Shown here one piece after another: positions 1 through 7,468 of a stretch of 32,174 nucleotides of DNA (its first letter is position 1; every line of letters starts with the position of its first letter). The notes beneath the pieces are model-generated. The model did no database searches and was not told where the DNA came from. It saw only the letters and a list, made by a program, of their open reading frames with translations. The position numbers were made by a program, and so were the translations under genes. The DNA comes from DATATB01 sp036268995 (GTDB lineage Bacteria > Planctomycetota > Planctomycetia > Pirellulales > PNKZ01): positions 1 through 32,174 of the forward strand of contig DATATB010000122.1 of assembly GCA_036268995.1 (NCBI GenBank), given 5' to 3'.

Positions 1-17
1 TGCGGCCAAAGGCCGCA
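1..17. repeat. Perfect hairpin at left edge
   Basis: TGCGGCC and GGCCGCA form 7-bp perfect arms around a 3-base AAA loop. There is no T-run on either side, so it is not a standard intrinsic terminator. It lies downstream of the xylose isomerase gene, which reads leftward, and could mark its 3' end or that of a gene beyond the window. Confidence 0.5.
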
Positions 18-53
18 GCGAAACGGGGGAAGGCGATTCATCGCATGCGCAGA

Positions 54-74
54 CCCAGCCCTGGAAGGGCTGGG
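54..74. repeat. Palindromic repeat, CCCAGCCC arms
   Basis: CCCAGCCC (54-61) and GGGCTGGG (67-74) are perfect 8-bp arms around TGGAA. The tail GGCTACGG that follows also occurs after a different hairpin near 17545, suggesting a REP-like element rather than a gene-specific structure. It lies 66 bases from the stop of the xylose isomerase gene. Confidence 0.55.
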
Positions 75-139
75 CTACGGAAATGGCAGGCATCGTCCTT
101 AGTTTAGCTGTGGTAATTTGAATGGACAGTTGAAACGTT

Positions 140-1177
140 TCACCCGCGCCCCAGCAGGTGCTGGACAATGTACAGTTCAAGTCCTTCGTAATCGCGGGCC
201 TCGCGATAGCGCTCGACCGCAGCCGCGTCGACCGAGCGCACCAGTTCGACGAGGTCGTGGAAGATCTGCATGCTATTGGCCAGGTGCCGCGTTTCGTCGG
301 CCTGCTTGGTGGTGCGCATGGCCTTGATATCCAGTCCGATCACGCCGATGTCGTAAAACCCGGCGCGATCCAGCACCCACACCTGGTTAAATGCCCGGCG
401 CAAATCGACCGAGCCGAAGGTTTTGTCCTGGTCGTATTTCAGGCCGTTCTGGTCGTTGAGGTGTACGCCCCAGAGTTTTTCGTGCCAGAGTGCATAGGCC
501 ATGTCGTCCGAAGGATCGAGCCCGGCCAGAATGCTATGCGCACTTTCGATCAGCACGCCCACGCGGGCTGGATCGGCCGTGCGATAGCTCAAGCCCATGA
601 AGTGCCCGACCGTGGGGCAATACGCCTGATCCATCGGTTCGTTGGGCTTCATTTCGCCCACGATGCGAATCGCCCCATCGTGCGCGAGCATGTCGTTGAT
701 GGCATCCACCAACCGGCCGACGGCCACCGATGCGTCCTTGGCCTCGCGAATGTAAGTTCCCTCGCGGGCCGGCCAGAGCACGATCAAGTCGACGTCCAGC
801 GAACGGGCGATATCAATCGCCCGCCGCGTGCGGTCGCGGGCATAGCGGCGTGCGGCCGCGCTATTGGCCGTGTAGGCCCCGTCAATCGTGCGGGGATCTT
901 CCCACAAACGCGGGGCGATGAACTCGGGCTTGAGCCCTTCGCTGTCGAACATGCGTTTGACTTTGGCCACGCCGCGGGCCGTTTGGGTTGCGTCCCAATC
1001 GGCCGGCACCACGTCGTCGTCGTGCAATTGGATGTAGTCGAAGCCCAACGCCCGATAGGCTTTGACCTTCTTGGCAAAAGCCACTTCCTTGCGGACAACC
1101 GGGCCAAAGGGGTCGGCTCCCTGCGAAATGTTCCACGGCCCGAAGCTGAAGCGGTATTTGCCGGCCGATTTTGCCAT
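140..1177 (-). CDS. xylA: Xylose isomerase (TIM-barrel sugar isomerase)
   Basis: This is a 345-residue cytoplasmic enzyme expected to interconvert D-xylose and D-xylulose, using two divalent metals in a TIM barrel. The active-site set of xylose isomerases can be followed in order. Catalytic His52 and Asp55 lie in LHDDD. Glu175 and Lys177 lie in GEMKPNE. Glu211 and His214 lie in IESAHS. Asp242, Asp249 and Asp251 lie in VHLNDQNGLKYDQDKTFG, and Asp283 in GLDIKAMR. All expected metal ligands are present, so it should be active. It is slightly shorter than the usual 385-440 residues and resembles the short actinobacterial type. The start ATG at 1177 diverges from the TPR gene across about 300 bases. 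No xylulokinase is adjacent, so the true sugar (xylose or a related aldose such as rhamnose) is not proven. The family call is firm, the substrate less so. Confidence 0.88.
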   Translation of the reverse strand: MAKSAGKYRFSFGPWNISQGADPFGPVVRKEVAFAKKVKAYRALGFDYIQLHDDDVVPADWDATQTARGVAKVKRMFDSEGLKPEFIAPRLWEDPRTIDGAYTANSAAARRYARDRTRRAIDIARSLDVDLIVLWPAREGTYIREAKDASVAVGRLVDAINDMLAHDGAIRIVGEMKPNEPMDQAYCPTVGHFMGLSYRTADPARVGVLIESAHSILAGLDPSDDMAYALWHEKLWGVHLNDQNGLKYDQDKTFGSVDLRRAFNQVWVLDRAGFYDIGVIGLDIKAMRTTKQADETRHLANSMQIFHDLVELVRSVDAAAVERYREARDYEGLELYIVQHLLGRG

Positions 1178-1479
1178 GTTACGGGTTTCTCGGGTGGTGC
1201 GGCGATGGATTTGGCCCTCGCGGGCGGTGGCAAGCCGACCATCTTACTTGGCCAGCGGTCCGATTTGAACCGCCCCTGCGATGGGAATACCACCGGCCGC
1301 CACTATGCGATCCAAGCCCAGAGACTGCGGTCCCTGGGATTTGTGCTCATTTTCCCGCCGCTGCGCCGCCTCCCGGCCAGCCGCATGAGCTTGTCCCAGA
1401 CTGCCCCACTGGCTAGGTTTAGATGAGGGCTTTGGGGCGATCCGGACCCAATCTTTCAGCCGTCGAGTGCAGTGAGAGC
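1178..1479. other. Divergent intergenic region, no gene seen
   Basis: This spacer between the xylose isomerase gene and the TPR gene has no convincing coding frame; the open frames crossing it are antisense extensions of xylA. A weak sigma-70-like candidate for the TPR gene is TTGTCC at 1391-1396 and TAGGTT at 1414-1419 with a 17-base spacer. It matches the consensus poorly and is only a suggestion. I see no operator or riboswitch. Confidence 0.4.
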
Positions 1480-2397
1480 ATGAAGCGAGTCGATCGCGTC
1501 GATCAGCATGGTTTTCCCATTCCGCCCGGCTTCGATGACAAGCCGGACGCCCCGCCGGGCCCGAAATCGGCCGGCCGCAGAGGCCGCTGGGTGATTTTGG
1601 CGCTGTTGGCCGCGGTGATTGTTTCGCTCGTGATCGAGTCTCCGCTTTCGAGCACCGGCCGCCGCTGGGCCGCCGGCATTTTTTGGTCGCGGGCTCACGA
1701 CAAGGCGGATCAGGGCGATTGGCCCGGCGCGATTGCGGAAATGGATTGGGCCATCTGGTGCCTGCCCGGCGAGCCCATGTTGCACAAGTTTCGCGGCGCG
1801 TGGCGGCTGCAAGCCAAGGACTTCGAGGGTAGTCTGGCGGATTTCAGCAGGGCGATCGAATTAAATCCGAAAGATGCCCGAGCCTACCAGGGCCGCAGTT
1901 TCGTTTATCACCGGATGGGCCAGTCGCAAGAGGCGATCAACGATCTGAGCCAGGCCATCAAACGAACCAGCCCGAACAATCCGGTGCTGCTCAACGATCG
2001 GGCCTACTTCCGCGCCGTGGCGGGCATCGAGTTGAAGGAAGGGCTCGCGGATATCGAAAAGGCGATCGACCTGTCTGGAAAGGACAATTTCAATTTTATC
2101 GACACACGCGGCTGGATCCTGTTTCGGATGGGAAAATTGCAGGAGGCGCTCAAGGACTTGAACCGGGCGATCGAGCTGGGCGAAAAGAATCGGCAGCGCG
2201 AGTTGGATATCCGAGTCGGGCATCATCAGCCGCGCCGGATCGTCGAGCGGCATGCACAGGAATTGGATCAGGGCTTGGCCGTCATGTATCACCACCGCGG
2301 CGAGATTTACCAGAAGCTGGGTAAGTCTCAGCAGGCTTCCGACGACCTCGCGCGCGGCGACAAAATGGGCTACAATCCGGCCGAAGGCGTGTTTTGA
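1480..2397 (+). CDS. Membrane-anchored TPR-repeat protein
   Basis: The protein has 305 residues: a short polar N-terminus rich in Pro and Asp, one membrane segment at about residues 36-54 (WVILALLAAVIVSLVI), then tetratricopeptide repeats filling most of residues 67-300. TPR signatures are visible, such as SLADFSRAIELNPKDARAY, EALKDLNRAIELG and the final RGEIYQKLGKSQQA. TPR arrays bind protein partners, so a scaffold role on the outer side of the cytoplasmic membrane is plausible; no enzymatic domain is seen. I chose the ATG at 1480 because it puts the membrane helix near the N-terminus; an upstream in-frame ATG at 1423 would add 19 residues with no recognisable signal. The kinase-like gene follows closely and both are probably co-transcribed. 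Confidence 0.75.
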   Translation: MKRVDRVDQHGFPIPPGFDDKPDAPPGPKSAGRRGRWVILALLAAVIVSLVIESPLSSTGRRWAAGIFWSRAHDKADQGDWPGAIAEMDWAIWCLPGEPMLHKFRGAWRLQAKDFEGSLADFSRAIELNPKDARAYQGRSFVYHRMGQSQEAINDLSQAIKRTSPNNPVLLNDRAYFRAVAGIELKEGLADIEKAIDLSGKDNFNFIDTRGWILFRMGKLQEALKDLNRAIELGEKNRQRELDIRVGHHQPRRIVERHAQELDQGLAVMYHHRGEIYQKLGKSQQASDDLARGDKMGYNPAEGVF

Positions 2398-2456
2398 GGT
2401 AGGTGCAACGCGGTTCCGCGGCAAGCTCGGCGACCACACGGAAGGACTCGCCAACA

Positions 2457-4145
2457 GTGAACGGACTCGATCGGCCTTCGCCTGCCGAACTCGCCAAGGC
2501 GGGTGCGCAAGTCAGTTGGCAGGTGCTGCCCGGCTGGCGCGAACTGCTGCTGGGCCCGCACGGTTTGCGACTGGCCGAATGGCTCAACAGCGGTCGGGCA
2601 CAGATCGTCAAGCACGGGCTGCGACGCACGGTCTACCGCGTGGACCTGCCCGAACGCAGCGTGTTTCTCAAGCATTATCGCTGTCCGGATCTGGCCGATG
2701 CGGGCCGCCACTTGCTGCGTGGCAGCGCCTCGCGCCGCGAATATCGCAAGGCCATCGAGCTGGCACGCCGGCAGGTACCCACCATCCGGCCGGTGGCCGT
2801 GGGCGAGCTGCACCGCTCGGGCCTGGTGGCCGACAACTTTCTGATCACCGAGGCGATTCCCAACGCCCAATCGCTGCATGTTTACGCGAGCGAGACACTG
2901 CCCGCCTTGCCACCCGACCAGCAGCACCGGCTGCAGCGCAAGCTCGCACGGGCACTGGCCCGATTATGCGCCGCCGCACATGAGGCCGGCGTCTTTCATG
3001 ATGATTTTCACGGCGGCAACGTGCTGGTGCGGCTGGACACCTGTCACGGACAGGCCGGGGATCCGCGGCTGCCGGAACTGTACCTGGTCGATTTGCCGGG
3101 CATTCGTTTTTCTGGTCCGTTGAACTGGCGCCGCAGCCGGCAGAGTTTGACGATGCTCAGCTCCGACTGGGGCGACAAGGTGTCGCGCAGCCAGCGCTGG
3201 CTGTTTTGGTGTACCTATCTGGCCGAGCGCAGCGGCCAATTAGTCCGCGACCGTCGGGCCGGCGCCCGGCACCTGGCCCGGCTGACGCGCGATTACGCCT
3301 GCCGGCTGATGCGTGGACGCGCGAAGCGGGCGCTGCGGACTAACCGCGACTTCTACTGTTTGCACACCCTGGCCGGCCGCGGACATGCCGTGGCCCAAGT
3401 GGCGCCGCCGGACCTGGTGCGGCTGCTGGAAGACCCGGAGCGCCCTTTGCGTGAAGCCGTCGAGGCCTTGGCCCCGCGCCCGCAAGCCAGCGCCACGGTG
3501 CGGACCGAATTGCCGGTATCGGGCCAACCGATGGCCGTGGTGTACGAGTGCTGGCGGCAACGCGCGTGGTGGCATGCGCTGGTGCGGCCGCTGGGCCGCA
3601 GCCGCGCACTGGCGGCCTGGCATCACGGCCATGCCCTGCTCGAGCGTGGCATCGGCACACCCCGGCCGCTAGCCGCTTGCCTTTCGAGGGCTTCGGCCCG
3701 ACAAAGTCGCGCATTTCTCGTCAGCGAGTGGGTCGATGGCGCCGTCACGCTCGAGCAATTACTCGAGCGCGCTGCGCAGCCCGGCGGGCAGCTTGCGCCG
3801 GCTCACGCTCGGCGGCTGGCGCGGGCACTCGGGGCTTTGTTCGGACGCTTGCACGCCTGGCGGATCGTGCTCGACGAGCTGTCTTCCGCCGATCTACTGG
3901 TCGTCGAGCAGGCGGAAGTCACGGAGGTCTGGGTACTCAATACGCTGGCCGTGCGGTTCGTACGAAAACTGGCCCCGGCCGAACAATTGCGGCAATTAGC
4001 CCGGCTACTGCAGGACATCGGCAGCCGAGTCCCAGTCACGCGGTCGCAGTGCCGGCGCTTCTTGCAAGAATATCGCCGCGAACTCGGCGAAAGTCGCGCG
4101 CAAGAGCGGCTGTGGTGGAAGCAGATAAGAAATGCGGAAGTATGA
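2457..4145 (+). CDS. Tandem InaA/Kdo-kinase-like protein (kinase plus pseudokinase)
   Basis: This protein of about 562 residues has two lipopolysaccharide-kinase-like lobes. The first (about residues 20-300) carries the expected features: a candidate ATP lysine in VFLKHY (72), a glutamate in SRREYRKAIEL (95), the catalytic HDDFHGGN (181-188) and the metal-binding Asp in LVDLPG (212). Families of this fold (InaA, KdkA, RfaP) phosphorylate lipid A-core sugars at the inner membrane face. The second lobe (about 335-560) keeps the layout, but the catalytic loop reads VLDELSSADLLV and the metal Asp is replaced (VWVLNTLA), so it looks inactive. The GTG at 2457 has GGAAGGA 10 bases upstream; a GTG at 2403 directly after the TPR stop is the alternative and adds 18 residues. 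The final codons and stop lie inside an intergenic repeat. The substrate is unknown. Confidence 0.72.
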   Translation: MNGLDRPSPAELAKAGAQVSWQVLPGWRELLLGPHGLRLAEWLNSGRAQIVKHGLRRTVYRVDLPERSVFLKHYRCPDLADAGRHLLRGSASRREYRKAIELARRQVPTIRPVAVGELHRSGLVADNFLITEAIPNAQSLHVYASETLPALPPDQQHRLQRKLARALARLCAAAHEAGVFHDDFHGGNVLVRLDTCHGQAGDPRLPELYLVDLPGIRFSGPLNWRRSRQSLTMLSSDWGDKVSRSQRWLFWCTYLAERSGQLVRDRRAGARHLARLTRDYACRLMRGRAKRALRTNRDFYCLHTLAGRGHAVAQVAPPDLVRLLEDPERPLREAVEALAPRPQASATVRTELPVSGQPMAVVYECWRQRAWWHALVRPLGRSRALAAWHHGHALLERGIGTPRPLAACLSRASARQSRAFLVSEWVDGAVTLEQLLERAAQPGGQLAPAHARRLARALGALFGRLHAWRIVLDELSSADLLVVEQAEVTEVWVLNTLAVRFVRKLAPAEQLRQLARLLQDIGSRVPVTRSQCRRFLQEYRRELGESRAQERLWWKQIRNAEV

Positions 4146-4213
4146 AGGATGAGTGATGAATGGGAAAAGGAGGAACGATTTGCCGTCATCCGGCATTCAT
4201 CATTCCGCATTCC
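4131..4213. repeat. ATGATGAATG-type inverted repeat, locus A
   Basis: This is an imperfect inverted repeat with arms built of ATGAATG/CATTCAT units: GTGATGAATG at 4153-4162 faces CATTCATCAT at 4194-4203, with weaker outer pairing (GCGGAAGTATGAAGG against CGACTTCATCTTTCC). It sits between the converging kinase-like and GGDEF genes. Its left edge overlaps the end of the kinase-like gene, supplying the last codons and TGA stop. The same family recurs near 12129, 19117 and 24985. Confidence 0.7.
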
Positions 4214-4226
4214 GACTTCATCTTTC

Positions 4227-5144
4227 CTAGCTGACCGCTTCTTCTGTCTGCAGCAGCGGCTCGGCTTGTTTGCCGTCGTGCCGGCCGACGCGGTTGCGGC
4301 CGCAGCTCTTGGCCAAATAGAGGGCCGCATCGGCCCGTCGTAGCAGATCCTCGGCGCTCTCACCGTCCATGGCTTCGGCCACTCCGACGCTGACGGTCAG
4401 CGAGAGCTTCCGCTCGGTCGCCGCCCGGATCCGCTCGCCGAAGACGCAGGCGCCGCTCAATTCGGTCTGCGGCATCAGCACGACGAACTCTTCGCCGCCG
4501 TAACGGGTGACAATATCCGTTTCGCGGGCCGTGTCGTCCATGAGTTTGGCCACGGCTTGCAGCACCTGGTCGCCGGCCACGTGGCCACGCTGATCGTTGA
4601 CGCTCTTGAAATGGTCGATGTCGACGATCGCAATCGAAAAGATCACCTCGTAGCGATGCTTCATCGCTGTCAGCGATGCCAGCGCGTCGTCCATTGCCCG
4701 GCGATTGCTGACGCCGGTCAGCGGGTCCGTGCGTACCTCGGTGAAACTCATCAACTGGCTGCTCTGCTGCCGAATCTGGTCGTAGGCCTGGGCGATATGC
4801 GTGGCCAGTTGCATCGTCGGCCCAAGAATCGACTCGGCCTCGTGGCAGAGCTCCTTCCAGGCGGCTTCGCTGCGGTCGCCGCCCAGCACGCTGACGCGGT
4901 TTTTGAAGCGGGCGACACTGGCGTGATGCCGAGCCAGGCTCTTGCGCACTTCCTGGGTGATCCGCTCCAGGTCGCGGGCAATGGCTCGAGCGCGCTTCAG
5001 TTCGCGACGCGAGTGCTGATCGTTCTCGGCCGCAATGATGCGTTGCCGCCGGCCAACGAAATAGCCAATCACTGCCACGACCGCCAGGGCGACGGTACCG
5101 GGCAAATGCATCTGCGTCAGATCAAAGGCAAACAAGACGGGCAC
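4227..5144 (-). CDS. GGDEF-domain diguanylate cyclase
   Basis: The 305-residue protein should make cyclic di-GMP from two GTP. One N-terminal membrane segment (about 16-31) is followed by a basic, helical, probably coiled-coil stretch (about 32-135) and a GGDEF domain (about 136-290). The active-site signature is GGEEF at 216-220, metal-binding Asp175 and Asp177 lie in VDIDHFK, and NDQRGHVAGD is the usual nucleotide-binding stretch. The I-site RxxD is present as RETD (207-210), exactly five residues before GGEEF, so product feedback inhibition is expected. No PAS, GAF or HAMP domain is evident, so the input is either the helical linker or the membrane segment. It converges with the kinase-like gene. 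The ATG at 5144 is chosen because the membrane segment starts soon after it. Confidence 0.92.
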   Translation of the reverse strand: MPVLFAFDLTQMHLPGTVALAVVAVIGYFVGRRQRIIAAENDQHSRRELKRARAIARDLERITQEVRKSLARHHASVARFKNRVSVLGGDRSEAAWKELCHEAESILGPTMQLATHIAQAYDQIRQQSSQLMSFTEVRTDPLTGVSNRRAMDDALASLTAMKHRYEVIFSIAIVDIDHFKSVNDQRGHVAGDQVLQAVAKLMDDTARETDIVTRYGGEEFVVLMPQTELSGACVFGERIRAATERKLSLTVSVGVAEAMDGESAEDLLRRADAALYLAKSCGRNRVGRHDGKQAEPLLQTEEAVS

Positions 5145-5303
5145 GCTCGATCCCCTCCACCCACTTCAATCCGCCAATGCTAGTTTGTAAAGCATACGTT
5201 GCTTTTGGCGCTCATGGCGGAAGCGCCGGGCTGCCACGGTAGCCCGCCGGGGCCGTCGTGGCCCCCGAGAATCGATACCGTCGGCCTTTTACGCTCCAGC
5301 GGC

Positions 5304-5444
5304 TCAAGTGCGAGCCCGCCCGAGCCCGGTCATGCAAAAGTATCCAAACAGCACCACCAACAACAACGCGAGCAGCCAGTGTTTCGGGCTGAAATGCTCG
5401 ACCCAAACCAGCAGCAAGTTAAAGGCATGCATGATGTACTGCAT
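5304..5444 (-). CDS. Small single-pass membrane protein (46 aa)
   Basis: This short frame encodes a Met-rich, amphipathic N-terminus (MQYIMHAFNLLLVWVEHF) and a strongly hydrophobic helix (LLALLLVVLFGYF) ending in CMTGLGRART. I do not recognise a named family. The frame stays open further upstream to 5654, but those residues would run across the promoter and start of the tRNA-Asp gene on the other strand, so I prefer the ATG at 5444. No strong ribosome binding site is visible. A small membrane protein is plausible; a chance hydrophobic frame cannot be excluded. Confidence 0.45.
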   Translation of the reverse strand: MQYIMHAFNLLLVWVEHFSPKHWLLALLLVVLFGYFCMTGLGRART

Positions 5445-5589
5445 GGCCCACCATTGTTGGGGGGAACGGTTTTGGAAGTACCTGACAATCTTAGGTCGCG
5501 TTTGCCCAGCGTGCCGGATGAAGAGGGGCTTCGGGCTCGATTTTTGCGGCTCCGCACCGTCCACTACGGTGAAGCCGGATCGAGTGCGG

Positions 5590-5617
5590 TTGCGAGGTGG
5601 CCGATGAGCGATATAAT
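5590..5617 (+). promoter_or_regulatory. Promoter of tRNA-Asp
   Basis: The -35 box TTGCGA (5590-5595) and a perfect -10 box TATAAT (5612-5617) are separated by 16 bases. The predicted start near 5624 would give a leader of about 16 bases before the tRNA. This is the cleanest sigma-70-type promoter in the window. Confidence 0.75.
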
Positions 5618-5639
5618 CCAAGGCTTCCAGCGTTTTTCT

Positions 5640-5713
<74 letters not shown>

Positions 5714-5720
5714 CTGGTTC

Positions 5721-5760
5721 AAAAAGCCCTTAAAGCCATCATGGTTTTAGGGGCTTTTTT
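5721..5760 (+). terminator. Intrinsic terminator after tRNA-Asp
   Basis: A long hairpin has AAAAAGCCC (5721-5729) pairing with the GGGCTTTTTT end, and an inner stem TAAAGCCAT/ATGGTTTTA around a single C. It is nearly fully paired over about 19 bp and ends in a T-run. It begins 8 bases after the tRNA and separates it from the membrane-protein gene. Confidence 0.92.
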
Positions 5761-5788
5761 CGTTTTGTAGCACCGAGGTGGACAAACG

Positions 5789-6472
5789 ATGTGTTTTTCG
5801 CCCGAGGCCAGTTTCATCAGTGGCGGTCTGATCGGACTGGTCGGCGGAGCCACGCTGCCCAAGGTCCGCTACAAGGCCGAGTGGCTGTTTGCCTCGATGC
5901 CGCTATGGTTCGCCCTGCACCAGATCGAAGAAGGGCTGGTCTGGCTCTCGCTCGAGGACGAGGTGCCCTCAGCCGTGGGTGAATGGGCCAAATGGTTCTA
6001 CATCGTCTTTGCTCACGGGCTGCTGCCGACGATCAGCCCGTTGATGATTCTGTTGATCGAGCCCGGAAAAATCCGACGCCGGCTGTTGGGCGTGCTGCTG
6101 GTGGTGGGACTGGCACTCAGCAGTTTCGCCTGCTGGTCGTTCAGCCGGTCGCCGGTCGAAGACGAGATCATATCCCACAGCATCCGGTACGAGGACTATA
6201 TTTCGGGCAACGGTTGGTTCGGCACCCTATACATCATCACCACTTGTGTGCCGCTGTTTCTGTCGAGCTACCGCTGGATCGTCTTTTTCGGCGCCGTGAA
6301 CCTGCTGGGGCTAGGGATCACCGCCCTGTTCAAGAAGCTGGCGTTCACGTCGGTGTGGTGTGCGTTTGCGGCAGTGGCCAGCGTGTTCGTCTACATGCAT
6401 TTCCGACGCCTGCGGCGCATCGAGGCCGCCACCGGCAACGGCGCGGCCGCCCAGGGCTGGCAGTTTTCGTAG
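5789..6472 (+). CDS. DUF6629-type multi-pass membrane protein
   Basis: The 227-residue protein begins with MCFSPEASF, matching the MCFSA-x-ASF start typical of the DUF6629 family, whose function is unknown. About six or seven membrane helices can be marked: about 10-25, 33-52, 70-88, 98-117, 148-163, 165-183 and 187-203. Conserved-looking polar positions include HQIEEG after helix 2 and AHGLLPTISP. The C-terminal tail is cytoplasmic and basic (HFRRLRRIE). The ATG at 5789 has GAGGTGG upstream (5776-5782), supporting this start. It stands alone between the tRNA terminator and a repeat-filled spacer, so context gives no function. Confidence 0.85.
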   Translation: MCFSPEASFISGGLIGLVGGATLPKVRYKAEWLFASMPLWFALHQIEEGLVWLSLEDEVPSAVGEWAKWFYIVFAHGLLPTISPLMILLIEPGKIRRRLLGVLLVVGLALSSFACWSFSRSPVEDEIISHSIRYEDYISGNGWFGTLYIITTCVPLFLSSYRWIVFFGAVNLLGLGITALFKKLAFTSVWCAFAAVASVFVYMHFRRLRRIEAATGNGAAAQGWQFS

Positions 6473-6487
6473 CGACCGGCAAAGCAA

Positions 6488-6705
6488 TTGAACAGAAGGC
6501 CGCAAAACAATTTGAACAGAAGGCCGCGAAGGACGCTAAGAAGAAGGCAAAGGCGGACAAAGAAATGCGGGCTATGGGACGGCCGCGGTCGCAGTCAGCT
6601 ACAAATAGGGAAGGTCAGTGAACCTACTTTCCTCCCTCCCCTCGCTCCGTCCCTTCCTTCCTTCCTTCCTTCCTTCTTCGCGCTCTTCGCGATCTTCTGT
6701 TCAAA
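6488..6705. repeat. GAACAGAAGG inverted/direct repeat cluster
   Basis: TTGAACAGAAGGCCGC occurs twice in direct orientation (6488-6503 and 6512-6527). The second copy extends through GCGAAGGACGC and AAGAAGG to about 6547. A reverse-complement copy lies at about 6670-6705, reading TTGAACAGAAGATCGCGAAG on the minus strand. The pair could fold into a long imperfect hairpin. No convincing coding gene lies between the arms. Confidence 0.7.
6653..6676. repeat. (CTTC)6 tetranucleotide repeat
   Basis: Six uninterrupted CTTC units lie in a wider pyrimidine-rich tract starting near 6630. The repeat is intergenic and abuts the right arm of the GAACAGAAGG repeat. Such tracts change length by slippage, but no gene here would obviously be phase-switched. 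Confidence 0.9.
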
Positions 6706-6713
6706 TAGCTTTC

Positions 6714-6741
6714 CTCCGGTCGCTGACGCTCCCGGTTCGCC
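6714..6741 (-). repeat. GGGAGCGTCAGCGAC repeat, single copy
   Basis: Read on the minus strand, this 28-base unit (core GGGAGCGTCAGCGAC, then CGGAG) matches the arms of the large palindrome at 19707-19774 at all but one or two positions. Here only one arm is present. The rest of the spacer to 6940 shows no gene that I can support. Confidence 0.75.
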
Positions 6742-6940
6742 GGCTGTCGGCGGTGGCTCGCGCCGCAACGGCCTTCCGGTGCCTGCAAAATCGGCCCAAC
6801 TGGAATTGGCCGTCCCGTGCTGTTGGAAGCCGGCCCCTCGATACGCTGTTTTTGCTTGTAGCACGCTCGACGGCTGACAAGGATCGAGGAAAGCCCCTTC
6901 TTTTGCACTTCTGCACTTCCGCCAAAACGAGCCCTCTGTC

Positions 6941-7141
6941 ATGCCCGACACCGCAGCCCGCGTGCTCCAACCCGAAGACGCCTTGACAGTTCGTCGACTG
7001 CTCGCAACCAAAATGCTCAATATCGCCGCCCACTACTATGCCGGTGCGCTAGGTTGCAGCCTGGCCGAAGCGCATAGCTGGGTTGCCGAGGCCTCGGCCT
7101 CGCTGCGTAATGGCCAGGCAATGCCTGGGCAAGTGCATTGA
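6941..7141 (+). CDS. Possible small protein (66 aa), unrecognised
   Basis: The short frame encodes a soluble, mostly helical protein with an alanine-rich, amphipathic C-terminal half (LAEAHSWVAEASASLR). I do not recognise a family. In its favour are an ATG start, acceptable composition and an 8-bp perfect inverted repeat (CGCTTCCG 7144-7151, CGGAAGCG 7182-7189) just after the stop that could act as a transcript end. Against it are the lack of a clear ribosome binding site and the repeat-filled surroundings. Confidence 0.4.
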   Translation: MPDTAARVLQPEDALTVRRLLATKMLNIAAHYYAGALGCSLAEAHSWVAEASASLRNGQAMPGQVH

Positions 7142-7468
7142 GTCGCTTCCGCCGCCCGGCGGCTGCTCTTTAAAAGTTCATCGGAAGCGCTGTGTCCTGT
7201 ACGGGCTTCGATGTCATTTGCGCCCGGTCGGCGTTATCCCGGTCGGCGTCTGCTCGCCGTCGCTCTTCCCGCGGCCGCATGTTCTCGCGCGCCGGGATAT
7301 TGAATCCAGTGGCGAAAGTCGCATACTACTGCCAGCGCTAGCGCCACGCCGGGCGGCAAGCGTCCGGGCTGTCGCTGGCTTTCGCCAGGATCTGCCCGCG
7401 CATGGACGCCGGCAATTTGATTCGAAGAGGCGAAATTCAAGGCACGACTTCTCAGAAGGAATTCATTC
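7142..7468. other. Intergenic spacer with hairpin and 15-base direct repeat
   Basis: CGCTTCCG (7144-7151) pairs with CGGAAGCG (7182-7189), and GCCGCCCGGCGGC is nested inside. Further on, CCCGGTCGGCGT occurs twice (7223-7234 and 7238-7249) at a 15-base period. Neither is a recognised regulatory element. No promoter with good -35/-10 boxes was found for the peroxidase gene, and I see no coding region. Confidence 0.5.

Noticed and set aside
1391..1419. Sigma-70 promoter for the TPR gene as a full feature
   Set aside because: The boxes match at only 4 of 6 and 3 of 6 positions, so it is mentioned only within the intergenic note.
158..1426. 422-codon plus-strand frame
   Set aside because: It is antisense to the xylose isomerase gene, whose complete active-site motifs make it the real one.
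6488..6705. Possible CRISPR array
   Set aside because: The repeats are few, unevenly spaced and partly inverted, and there are no cas genes.
6488..6877. 129-codon plus-strand frame
   Set aside because: It spans the GAACAGAAGG repeats and the CTTC tract; the composition is that of repeats, not a gene.
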